Source of the DNA: Atopobiaceae bacterium UBA7016
GTDB taxonomy: Bacteria > Actinomycetota > Coriobacteriia > Coriobacteriales > Atopobiaceae
NCBI GenBank assembly: GCA_002449555.1
Contig: DJXA01000067.1
Coordinates: forward strand, 1-19,403
DNA: 19,403 nt
Direction: 5' to 3'
In this document: one piece after another, positions 13,546 to 19,403 of the stretch
How positions within the stretch are numbered: the stretch's first letter is position 1
Layout of the letters: the number at the start of each line of letters is the position of its first letter
Translations under genes and position numbers: made by a program
Notes under the pieces: model-generated
The model's database searches: none
Told to the model about the DNA's origin: nothing
The model's input: only the letters and a program-made list of their open reading frames with translations

Positions 13546-14640
13546 ATGAACGTCCCCTTTGTTTCTTTCAGGCCGCTTGAGGCGCGCATCGGCCAGGACC
13601 TGCGTGCGGCCTTCGACAGGGTGCTCGACAACTCTTGGTATATCCACGGAGCTGAGGACGATCATTTCGAGCAGGCGTTTGCCTCGTTCTGCGGGACGAA
13701 GTACTGCGTCGGCGTCGGCAACGGTCTCGACGCGCTGATGCTCGCACTGAAGGCGCTGGGCATCGGCCCTGGCGACGAGGTCATCGTTCCCTCAAACACT
13801 TACATCGCAACTGCCTTGGCGGTTTCGTACGTAGGCGCAACGCTCGTGTTTGTTGAGCCCGACATCCGTACGTTCAACATCGATCCCCAGCTCATTGAGG
13901 ATGCAATTACCGAGCGGACCAAGTGCATCATGCCCGTCCACCTCTACGGGCAGCCCTGCGACATGGATCCCATCGTCAAGATTGCCAACAAGCATGGCCT
14001 GTACATCGTCGAGGACTGCGCGCAGGCGCACGGCGCGCTCTATCATGGCCAGCGCGTTGGCTCGTTTGGCAATCTGTCGGGCTTCTCCTTCTATCCCGGC
14101 AAGAACCTCGGTGCGCTTGGCGATGCCGGCGCGGTGACGACGGATGACGAGGCGCTGGCAGACAAGGTCCGTGCGCTGGGCAACTATGGCTCTGACTACA
14201 AGTACCACCACATCTACCAGGGAAACAACAGCCGTTTGGACGAGCTGCAGGCGGCATTTCTCTCGGCGAAGCTTCCCTCATTGGACGAGGTAAACGAAGA
14301 CCGACGCAAGACGGCGCAGAAGTACTTTGAGGGCATCACGAATCCCGATGTGGTGCTCCCCACCGTTATCGACGGCGTTGCTCCCGTGTGGCACATCTTT
14401 GGTATTCGCTGCAATCGCCGCGACGAGCTGCAAGAGCATCTCGCGCAACGGGGCATCGGAACCAACATCCATTACCCGATTCCCATGCACTTGCAGGAAT
14501 GTTACCGTGACCTTGGCTTCTCTGAGGGCGCCTTCCCGATTGCGGAAGAGATCAGCAAGACCGAGCTGTCCATTCCCATGTACTTTGGCATGACCGACGA
14601 AGAGGTTCAGTGGGTCATCGATGCCATCAACTGCTTTTAG
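13546..14640 (+). CDS. fdtB: PLP-dependent sugar aminotransferase (FdtB-like, DegT/DnrJ/EryC1/StrS family)
   Basis: This 364-residue protein starts at ATG 13546, two bases after the FdtA-like stop, behind GAGGAGGGG. The family signatures are clear: NSWYIHGAEDDHFEQAFASF, VGVGNGLDALMLALKALG, PVHLYGQPCDMDPI, VEDCAQAHGA and the PLP-lysine segment SFYPGKNLGALGDAGAV with Lys186. The C-terminal half has the usual GNNSRLDELQAAFL and HIFGIRC blocks. It would transfer an amino group, normally from glutamate, to the 3-keto sugar made by the adjacent isomerase, giving a dTDP-3-amino-3,6-dideoxyhexose in the cytosol. The direct FdtA-FdtB pairing makes the C3 assignment more likely than C4 aminotransferases of the same family. 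Confidence 0.9.
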   Translation: MNVPFVSFRPLEARIGQDLRAAFDRVLDNSWYIHGAEDDHFEQAFASFCGTKYCVGVGNGLDALMLALKALGIGPGDEVIVPSNTYIATALAVSYVGATLVFVEPDIRTFNIDPQLIEDAITERTKCIMPVHLYGQPCDMDPIVKIANKHGLYIVEDCAQAHGALYHGQRVGSFGNLSGFSFYPGKNLGALGDAGAVTTDDEALADKVRALGNYGSDYKYHHIYQGNNSRLDELQAAFLSAKLPSLDEVNEDRRKTAQKYFEGITNPDVVLPTVIDGVAPVWHIFGIRCNRRDELQEHLAQRGIGTNIHYPIPMHLQECYRDLGFSEGAFPIAEEISKTELSIPMYFGMTDEEVQWVIDAINCF

Positions 14641-14684
14641 GGCCTTCTGGACGGCCAACGAGGTTTGGAAAGCGAGCGGCAGCT

Positions 14685-15929
14685 TTGGGCGCTAACGACA
14701 GGACAAGGGCTAACTACCTGTGGAACATGATTGGCAGTATCTTCGAGTCGATGCTGAGCATCGTGCTGCTTATTGTGGTGAATCGCATGGTGGGCGAGGT
14801 GGCAGGCGGCGTCTTTACGCTTGCCTTCTCGCACTCGCAGCTCATGTATTATCTCGCGACGCTTGAGACGAGGCCCATCCAGTCCACCGACGTCGAGCAG
14901 AAGTACTCCTTCGCCTCGTACTTCACGCTGAGGGGCCTCTCGTGCGCCATGATGCTGGTGCTCTCCATTGCCTACGTGCTGTTCATGGACGGAGATCCGT
15001 TTAAGAAGCGGGTCATCTTGTACCTGTGCCTCTATCGCATGGTGGAGGCGCTTCTGGACGTCTTTGCCGCCATGTTCCAGCAGCACGACCGAATCGAGTA
15101 CTCGGGCAAGGTCAGCACGCTGCGAATCACGGTGTCGCTCGTCCTGTTTACCGCCGTGCTGTGGATCACCAAGAATCTTGAGTGGGCGTGCATCGCGCTG
15201 CTGCTGGTAACGGTGGTCACCCTGTTCACGTACAACTTGGATAAGTGGCGCGAGTTTCCTGATGCGACGATTTCCTTCGAGACTTCTCAGCTGCGGAGCC
15301 TTCTGATTGCCTGCTTCCCGCTGTTTCTGTCGGTGTTTGTCATGCTGTATATCAGCAATGCCCCCAAGTACGCTATCGACCGCTACTGCACCGACGTGGT
15401 GCAGAACCGCTACAGCATCCTGTTTATGCCCGCCTTTGTGATTAACCTGTTCAGCCAGTTCTTCTTCCGTCCCTTGCTGGCCCCCATGGCGTCGCTGTGG
15501 TCCCACAACGACATGGGCTCCTTCTCGCGCAAGCTGGGAACGCTGCTGGGCGAGATTGCGGCCATCACGGCAGTCTGCCTTGCCGGTGCCTGGCTGCTGG
15601 GCATTCCGGTGCTGAGTGTGGTCTACCATGTTGACCTCAGCAACGATAAGGACGTGCTGATGTGGGTCATGATTTATGGCGGCCTCAACGCAGTCAACAT
15701 CCTGCTCTACAACATGGTGGCCGTCGCGCGCGTGCAGAAGTGGCTGCTCGCGTCCTATCCCATCGCAGCGGCGGTCGCCTTTGTCTTATCGCCCCTGCTG
15801 GTGCAGGCAAGCGGCATGCGCGGAGCCATCGCGGCATCTATCTCATCCATGGTCGTGCTCGACCTCTCGCTGGTCATCATTTTGGCCGTCGCCATCAGCG
15901 GCAAGAAAAAGCGCACGTCTTCCGTGTAA
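14685..15929 (+). CDS. Polysaccharide/teichoic-acid unit flippase (Wzx/TacF-like, MOP superfamily)
   Basis: The frame is open upstream into the aminotransferase gene, but that stretch is not membrane-like. A TTG at 14685, following purine-rich AAAGCGAGCGG, gives 414 residues beginning just before ANDRTRANYLWNMIGSIFESM, the typical flippase N-terminus. An ATG at 14727 is an alternative that would clip the first helix. The protein has about ten to twelve hydrophobic segments, for example SMLSIVLLIVVNRMVG, LRSLLIACFPLFLSVFVML and MVVLDLSLVIILAVAIS. Such proteins move lipid-linked glycan or teichoic-acid repeat units across the membrane. In pneumococcus the relative TacF is selective for choline-bearing units; similar selectivity here is conjecture. 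It ends the second gene run, and its stop codon lies inside a terminator hairpin. Confidence 0.8.
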   Translation: MGANDRTRANYLWNMIGSIFESMLSIVLLIVVNRMVGEVAGGVFTLAFSHSQLMYYLATLETRPIQSTDVEQKYSFASYFTLRGLSCAMMLVLSIAYVLFMDGDPFKKRVILYLCLYRMVEALLDVFAAMFQQHDRIEYSGKVSTLRITVSLVLFTAVLWITKNLEWACIALLLVTVVTLFTYNLDKWREFPDATISFETSQLRSLLIACFPLFLSVFVMLYISNAPKYAIDRYCTDVVQNRYSILFMPAFVINLFSQFFFRPLLAPMASLWSHNDMGSFSRKLGTLLGEIAAITAVCLAGAWLLGIPVLSVVYHVDLSNDKDVLMWVMIYGGLNAVNILLYNMVAVARVQKWLLASYPIAAAVAFVLSPLLVQASGMRGAIAASISSMVVLDLSLVIILAVAISGKKKRTSSV

Positions 15930-15940
15930 AGAAGACGTGC
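15903..15940 (-). terminator. Terminator of the minus-strand DUF2304 run, overlapping the flippase stop
   Basis: GCACGTCTTC (15913-15922) and GAAGACGTGC (15931-15940) are perfect 10-base inverted arms around an 8-base loop. Read on the minus strand the stem is followed by GCTTTTTCTTGC, a good U-tract. On the plus strand no T-run follows, so it works best for the minus-strand genes. The TAA of the flippase (15927-15929) is in the loop. Confidence 0.75.
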
Positions 15941-15977
15941 GGCTGGTTCGGCGTTATGGTATGAGGCCGTCTGGGGC

Positions 15978-16313
15978 CTACTGGTCCTCGTGATCCTTCA
16001 GGGCCATCTCCTGGGCAAGCTCCGTGACACGATGCTTGAGCAGCGAGATCTGCATGGTGTTGTGGAACTCCTTCATCAGCAGAATGGCGATAAGCGCACA
16101 AAAGACGAAGTTGCTGGTGGCTTGGAAGCCCAGCAGGCTTGCCGTGAGGCTGGCAATCTCGGGCACGAGCGCGACGAGCAGCAATAGTCCCGCGAGCAGC
16201 ACCCAAAAGATGGAGTCTTCGATCTTGATCTTTGACTTCTTGATCTGCCGCGCCATGCTGAAGAACGTGACGGCGGCACCGATAACGCAGAGGAGTCTTA
16301 GTGTAATGGTCAT
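15978..16313 (-). CDS. DUF2304 small membrane protein
   Basis: This 111-residue protein begins MTITLRLLCVIGAAVTFFSM and has three hydrophobic segments (about 4-20, 33-52 and 66-84). The characteristic KKSKIKIEDSIFWVLL block lies between the first two, and a charged, likely coiled C-terminal tail (ISLLKHRVTELAQEMAL) follows. These features match DUF2304, a family of unknown function that is commonly encoded next to DPM1/GtrB-like polyprenyl-phosphate glycosyltransferases, as here. It may form a membrane complex with that enzyme, but this is inference from neighbourhood. An AGGAG site lies just upstream of the ATG, which is nine bases after the glycosyltransferase stop. Confidence 0.85.
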   Translation of the reverse strand: MTITLRLLCVIGAAVTFFSMARQIKKSKIKIEDSIFWVLLAGLLLLVALVPEIASLTASLLGFQATSNFVFCALIAILLMKEFHNTMQISLLKHRVTELAQEMALKDHEDQ

Positions 16314-16322
16314 CCTTCGCTC

Positions 16323-17003
16323 CTATCTAAACCACTGGAACATGAGGATGGAGAAGCAGGTGCGCAACATGTAGCGCATGCTGTTGGTGAAGTCGAGGTA
16401 GCTTGTGCCGCCCTGGCGGTCTTGCATGTGGGCTGGCACCTCAACTACCTTGGCACCCTTGCGCGCGAGCATGGCAACGGTGTCGGGCTCGGGGGCCAGG
16501 TCGAAGCTCTTCGCGAAGGTCTCGATCAGCGAGCGATCGTACATGCGCATGCCCGATGTGGGGTCGGTGATTACGGTGCCCGTAGTCATCTTGATGAGCC
16601 ACGAGATGAGCTTTGAGCCCAGGTTGCGCGCGCCGGTGGGCGCCTCGCCCGCGAGGATGCGCGAAGCGATGACGATGTTGGCACCCTGCTCCTGCATGGC
16701 GCGTGCCATGTCGGGGATGTACTGGGGCAGGTGCTGTCCATCGGCGTCAAACTGAACGACCGCGTCGTAGCCGTGGTACGCCGCGTACTTCATGCCGGTC
16801 TTGAAGCCTGAGGTCAGGCCCGTGTTTACGGGCAGCGAGACGCAGTTGAAGCCGCGCTCCTCGCAGATGGCCTTGGTGCGGTCCTTCGATCCGTCATTGA
16901 TGATGACGTAGTCAATCTCAGGACAGGTTGCCACTAGGTTGGTCACTGTGCCTTCGATGCAGGCCTCTTCGTTGTAGGCGGGGATAACAGCTAATACTCT
17001 CAT
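16323..17003 (-). CDS. GT2 polyprenyl-phosphate glycosyltransferase (DPM1/GtrB-like)
   Basis: This 226-residue enzyme opens MRVLAVIPAYNEE and has VIINDGSKDRT (Asp37), the nucleotide-sugar metal motif FDADGQH (Asp86, Asp88), SRILAGEAPTGARNLGSKL, DPTSGMRMYDRSL and the late QGGTS block. This pattern fits dolichol/undecaprenyl-phosphate mannose or glucose synthases, which charge a lipid carrier on the cytoplasmic face. Unlike full GtrB it has no paired C-terminal transmembrane helices, only a hydrophobic tail (MRYMLRTCFSILMFQWF). The neighbouring DUF2304 protein may supply the membrane anchor. The sugar is unknown. It lies between the carrier protein and DUF2304 genes, with the same strand and short gaps, so they are probably one operon. 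Confidence 0.88.
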   Translation of the reverse strand: MRVLAVIPAYNEEACIEGTVTNLVATCPEIDYVIINDGSKDRTKAICEERGFNCVSLPVNTGLTSGFKTGMKYAAYHGYDAVVQFDADGQHLPQYIPDMARAMQEQGANIVIASRILAGEAPTGARNLGSKLISWLIKMTTGTVITDPTSGMRMYDRSLIETFAKSFDLAPEPDTVAMLARKGAKVVEVPAHMQDRQGGTSYLDFTNSMRYMLRTCFSILMFQWFR

Positions 17004-17036
17004 GGTTACCAGCTCAGTCGCGTGGTGGGATACGGG

Positions 17037-17282
17037 CTAGTCCTCGTCGACCAGGCGCTGGATGAGGTCGCGCATGGCGGTGGCGCTATTGAAGTTCTCG
17101 GGGATGACGTCCTTCGCCGGGATGGAGACGTCAAACTCGTCGTTCAGCGCGCTGATGATGGAGAGGATGTCAAAGCTGTCCAGGATGCGGTTGTCGACGA
17201 GAGCAGTCTCATGCTCGTAGTCCACGTCCTCCTCGACGTCCTTAAGGATCTCGATGATGTCGTCAAGCTCGATGGTTTCCAT
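17037..17282 (-). CDS. Acyl/D-alanyl carrier protein (DltC-like)
   Basis: This 81-residue acidic protein has the four-helix carrier-protein pattern. The phosphopantetheine serine is Ser36 in RILDSFDILSIISALNDEF, preceded by an acidic first helix (IELDDIIEILKDVEED) and followed by ENFNSATAMRDLIQRLVDED. The LDSFD site and spacing resemble DltC-type D-alanyl carrier proteins more than the fatty-acid AcpP (DSL motif). An AGGAGGA site precedes the ATG. The adenylating enzyme ending at 19018, on the same strand upstream, may load this carrier, although a plus-strand surface-protein gene separates them. The final acceptor, whether teichoic acid or something else, is not shown here. It leads the minus-strand operon. 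Confidence 0.85.
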   Translation of the reverse strand: METIELDDIIEILKDVEEDVDYEHETALVDNRILDSFDILSIISALNDEFDVSIPAKDVIPENFNSATAMRDLIQRLVDED

Positions 17283-17467
17283 GGCTCCTCCTATGGATGC
17301 GCCGTGACATAACAGGTAAATGATAGCGTCTTTGGGCGCGCTTCACGAGGTTACCTGCTTGTAAGATTCTTGACCATCGACAGATGCTCGGCGTGGGGCG
17401 CATGGGGCCTTTGCTAGTATGGTGATGGTGTTTTGAAGGCTCTGGATTCAAAGAAGGAGTGATTGGT
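17283..17467. promoter_or_regulatory. Divergent promoter region between carrier-protein and surface-protein genes
   Basis: This 185-base gap serves both strands. For the plus gene, TGCTAGTAT (17412-17420) is a good extended -10 with transcription predicted near 17427; no matched -35 is seen. For the minus gene, TATCAT (complement of 17320-17325) is a weak -10 candidate. CAGGTAA (17313-17319) and TTACCTG (17351-17357) form inverted half-sites 31 bases apart, a possible operator. All are by-eye matches. Confidence 0.4.
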
Positions 17468-18916
17468 ATGTATTCGCAAGATGCGCACCTCGCTCGTATG
17501 GGCCGCATGGTGGCTTGTGCCTCCGTTTCGGCTGTGCTTGCCGCTTCGGTGTTTACCGCGCTGCCGTCCGTCGCGCGTGCTGAGGAGGCTGTCGAGCCCG
17601 AGGCTGTTACCGAGGAGGTCGTCGCTGATGTCGACGAGGCCGAGGCTATTGAAGAGGAGGCCGTGGAGGTCGCCGAGCCTGAGGTTGCTGCCGAGCCTGA
17701 GGCGGCGCCGGTGGCTGAGGAGGTTGTGCTGAGCGCTGCCGCCGAGGAAGAGCCGGTGCTGGTTGCCGCGGCTCCGTCCAATGTGGGCTGGGTTGAGGTA
17801 AGCGGCAACTGGATTTACTACAACGCCAACGGCGTGCAGGTGTACGGTTTCCAGCAGATCAACAACAAGTGGTACTACCTCGATCCGGACAACTATGGCT
17901 TCATGGTTGCGGGCAAGGTCTTTGAGGCGGGCGGAATCAGGTTCGTTGCCGACAGCGATGGCGTCTGCCCGATCAACAAGTGGGTCAAGATTGGGAGCGA
18001 CTGGTACTTTACCGGCTCCAACCATGGCAACGTCTGCACGGGTTGGATTAAGGTCGATGGCAAGAACTACTACATGGCCAACGATGGCATCATGAAGACG
18101 GGCCAGTTCTCCGTGTCAGGCAAGAACTACATCGCCGACGAGTACGGTGTGTGCAAGCCCAATGCCTGGGTCAAGTATGCCGGCTTCTGGTACCTCACCG
18201 ATGCCAACTGCGCGTGCCGTACGGGCTGGGCTCAGGACAACGGCAAGTGGTACTACCTGCGTGAGGGTGGCGACATGGCCACCGGTTGGGTCAACGACGG
18301 CAAGAACATCTACTACATGAGCGAGTATGGCCCAATGTGCACTGGTTGGAAGCAGATCGAGGGCGAGTGGTACTACTTCAAGGACTCTGGTGCCATGGCT
18401 ACCGGTTGGCAGCAGGTTAACGGTCTGTGGTACTACCTCAACCCCAACGAGGGCCTCGTGGGCTCTGGCAAGATGGTTTCTGGCCAGGTCTTCAGCGACG
18501 GCGGCCACGAGTACGTTGCCAAGTCCAGCGGCGAGTGCCCGATGAACGGCTGGGTGCAGGTTGACGGTTCGTGGTATCGCACGGATGGCTCTTGTGTCAT
18601 TCGTACCGGCTGGTACCAGGTTGACGGTGTTTGGTACTTCTCCAACCCGATGAACGGCAAGATGTTCGAGAGCGTTCTGTTCTCCTATCAGGGCAAGACG
18701 TACATTGCCACCGCAAGTGGCGCCTGCCCGGCCAACACCTGGGTGAAGCTTTCTGGCTACTGGTACTACACCGATGACAGCTGCGCGCTGCGCTCTGGTT
18801 GGGTCCAGTACAAGAACGACTGGTACTACATGGACAAGGACAGCTTCTACATGCTCACCGACACCACCACGCCTGATGGCTACAAGGTGGACAAGGACGG
18901 CAAGTGGGTTAAGTAG
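17468..18916 (+). CDS. Secreted choline-binding-repeat surface protein
   Basis: ATG 17468, eight bases after AAGAAGGAG, is preferred over the upstream GTG at 17459. The 482-residue product has a signal peptide (positively charged start, hydrophobic core VACASVSAVLAASVFTALP, likely cleavage after ARA at 36-38). Residues 39-101 are a Glu/Val/Ala/Pro-rich low-complexity spacer. From Gly107 to the end are choline-binding-type repeats (GW.Q..G.WYYF...GAMATGW). Several modules carry cysteine pairs: 167/190, 229/248, 357/376 and 420/439, plus Cys250 and Cys291. No enzymatic domain or LPXTG motif is seen. It may be an adhesin, a wall-binding structural protein or a partner for other enzymes. The C-terminus (TTTPDGYKVDKDGKWVK) is shared with the gene ending at 918. 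A strong terminator follows the gene. Confidence 0.92.
   Translation: MYSQDAHLARMGRMVACASVSAVLAASVFTALPSVARAEEAVEPEAVTEEVVADVDEAEAIEEEAVEVAEPEVAAEPEAAPVAEEVVLSAAAEEEPVLVAAAPSNVGWVEVSGNWIYYNANGVQVYGFQQINNKWYYLDPDNYGFMVAGKVFEAGGIRFVADSDGVCPINKWVKIGSDWYFTGSNHGNVCTGWIKVDGKNYYMANDGIMKTGQFSVSGKNYIADEYGVCKPNAWVKYAGFWYLTDANCACRTGWAQDNGKWYYLREGGDMATGWVNDGKNIYYMSEYGPMCTGWKQIEGEWYYFKDSGAMATGWQQVNGLWYYLNPNEGLVGSGKMVSGQVFSDGGHEYVAKSSGECPMNGWVQVDGSWYRTDGSCVIRTGWYQVDGVWYFSNPMNGKMFESVLFSYQGKTYIATASGACPANTWVKLSGYWYYTDDSCALRSGWVQYKNDWYYMDKDSFYMLTDTTTPDGYKVDKDGKWVK
17786..18913 (+). repeat. Choline-binding repeat array with Cys-paired modules
   Basis: The array covers residues 107 to 482 of the surface protein. 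It alternates canonical GW...G.WYYL...G.MATGW units with a second module type that reads C(P/K)..xW V...G.WY.TD..C. In that type two cysteines lie 19 residues apart (four examples in the window, one of them in the gene ending at 918) or 23 apart (Cys167/Cys190). Confidence 0.85.
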
Positions 18917-18942
18917 CCCGCAGTCCTCATAGCAGCACATGA

Positions 18943-18976
18943 AAGGGGCCGCCTCTTGCGAGGCGGCCCCTTCTTT
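18943..18976 (+). terminator. Strong intrinsic terminator after the surface-protein gene
   Basis: AAGGGGCCGCCTC (18943-18955) pairs perfectly with GAGGCGGCCCCTT (18960-18972) around a TTGC loop, followed by CTTTG. The A-run on the left side (GAAAG) allows partial function on the minus strand too. Confidence 0.85.
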
Positions 18977-18981
18977 GTGTG

Positions 18982-19012
18982 CGAACCACGAGGGTCGGAC
19001 CCTCGTGGTTCG
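18982..19012. terminator. Second near-perfect hairpin downstream of the adenylation gene
   Basis: CGAACCACGAGGGTC (18982-18996) is complementary to GACCCTCGTGGTTCG (18998-19012) around a single central G; the real loop would be a few bases larger. It sits six bases past the minus-strand stop at 19018-19020, so it may end that transcript or block read-through from either side. It has no T-run on the minus side, and on the plus side only TTGG follows. Confidence 0.5.
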
Positions 19013-19017
19013 TTGGT

Positions 19018-19403
19018 TTAGTGTTTGATGCGGCAGACGGCCTCCAGAGTGCGGCGGTCGATCTTGCCGTTCTTGGTGAGCGGCATCTCATCAATCTGGT
19101 GCGTGCGATTGGGCACCATGTACTGCGGCAGGGTCTCCTTCAGCTGGGCCGTCACCTCGGCCTTGTCAAGCTCGCCCACGTACACCAGGTGCAGGCGCTT
19201 GCGCTGGCCGTCGTACAGACAGCACGCGCGCAGCACGCCGTCCACCGCCTGGGCCGCCGCCTCGATGTCGCCTAGCTCGATGCGCTGGCCCAGATGCTTG
19301 ATTTGGTGGTCCTTGCGCGAGGCGTACACCAGGTTGCCGTCCTCGTCGTACGAGGCGAGGTCACCGGTGCGATAGATGGGCTCAAGCCAGCGCGTGTTGA
19401 GCG
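19018..19403 (-). CDS. AMP-forming adenylation enzyme, C-terminal part (DltA/NRPS A-domain type)
   Basis: The frame is open to the right edge of the window (base 19403), so only about 128 C-terminal residues are seen and the start lies outside. Near the edge it reads IYRTGDLASYDEDGNL, the A8-like motif, then RKDHQIKHLGQRIELGDIE, and near the end LTKNGKIDRRTLE with the catalytic A10 lysine. This pattern is typical of NRPS adenylation domains and D-alanine--carrier-protein ligases (DltA), which activate an amino acid as AMP ester and load it on a carrier protein. It stops with TAA at 19018-19020. The DltC-like carrier on the same strand at 17037-17282 is a plausible partner. The amino acid cannot be predicted because the substrate pocket is outside the window. 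Confidence 0.85.
   Translation of the reverse strand, partial: LNTRWLEPIYRTGDLASYDEDGNLVYASRKDHQIKHLGQRIELGDIEAAAQAVDGVLRACCLYDGQRKRLHLVYVGELDKAEVTAQLKETLPQYMVPNRTHQIDEMPLTKNGKIDRRTLEAVCRIKH

Noticed and set aside
14610..14684. GTG start at 14610 for the flippase
   Set aside because: The added residues overlap the aminotransferase end, are not membrane-like and lack a convincing ribosome site; TTG 14685 fits better, though not proven.
14637..15629. 330-residue open frame on the minus strand
   Set aside because: It is antisense to the flippase, rich in His, Gln and Arg, and shows no membrane segments or known motif.
17370..17375. TTGACC as -35 box of the surface-protein promoter
   Set aside because: It is 39 bases from the best -10 candidate (TAGTAT at 17415), too far for a normal promoter, and no -10 lies 16-18 bases after it.
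18116..18940. 274-residue open frame on the minus strand, with similar long ones at 5196-6062 and 8829-9710
   Set aside because: These are shadows of well-supported plus-strand genes and their periodic look only reflects the repeats or codon bias of the sense gene.
1..19403. CRISPR array, tRNA or rRNA gene, insertion sequence, phage gene
   Set aside because: No regularly spaced short repeats, tRNA-like cloverleaf, transposase, integrase or phage-type protein was seen; the only repeats are inside surface-protein genes.

Overview
The window is GC-rich, gene-dense bacterial DNA. Choline-binding-type surface proteins, LicC/LicA-type CDP-choline enzymes, two CDP-glycerol-type polymerases, and a carrier-protein/adenylation pair point to a Gram-positive actinobacterium. 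I infer a member of the Coriobacteriia (Olsenella, Atopobium or Collinsella-like). No rRNA or other marker gene is present to settle this.

Layout. (1) 1-918 is the 3' part of a secreted protein with choline-binding repeats. (2) 1011-10181 is a tight plus-strand run: an opine-dehydrogenase-family protein, a YtcJ-like amidohydrolase, a LicC-LicA fusion (predicted phosphocholine cytidylyltransferase plus choline kinase), a second LicC-like nucleotidyltransferase with an N-terminal winged-helix-like extension, an 895-residue YidC-like/LtaS-like fusion, and a CDP-glycerol-type glycerophosphotransferase. (3) 10182-10337 is a break holding a hairpin, a candidate -10 box and a GC-rich leader hairpin. 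(4) 10338-15929 is a second plus-strand run: GT2 glycosyltransferase, GNAT acetyltransferase, a second glycerophosphotransferase, FdtA-like ketoisomerase, FdtB-like aminotransferase and a Wzx/TacF-like flippase. (5) 15978-17282 is a minus-strand trio: DUF2304 membrane protein, DPM1/GtrB-like glycosyltransferase and a DltC-like carrier protein. (6) 17468-18916 encodes a complete secreted choline-binding-type protein. (7) 19018-19403 (minus) is the C-terminal end of an adenylating enzyme of the DltA/NRPS type.

How it fits together (inference). The locus looks like a pathway for a cell-surface teichoic-acid-like polymer. It would combine glycerol-phosphate-type units, a 3-amino-3,6-dideoxyhexose made by FdtA and FdtB and perhaps N-acetylated by the GNAT, and an aminoalcohol-phosphate such as phosphocholine activated by the LicC-type enzymes. 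The flippase would export the lipid-linked unit, and the YidC/LtaS-like protein could act on the polymer outside the membrane. The repeat proteins at both ends would bind the choline decoration, as in pneumococcus. No LicD-type phosphocholine transferase or LicB-type choline transporter is encoded here.

The most distinctive items are the YidC-LtaS-like fusion, two unequal LicC paralogues next to an opine-dehydrogenase/amidohydrolase pair, choline-binding repeats with a conserved cysteine pair, and a structured leader in front of the second gene run.
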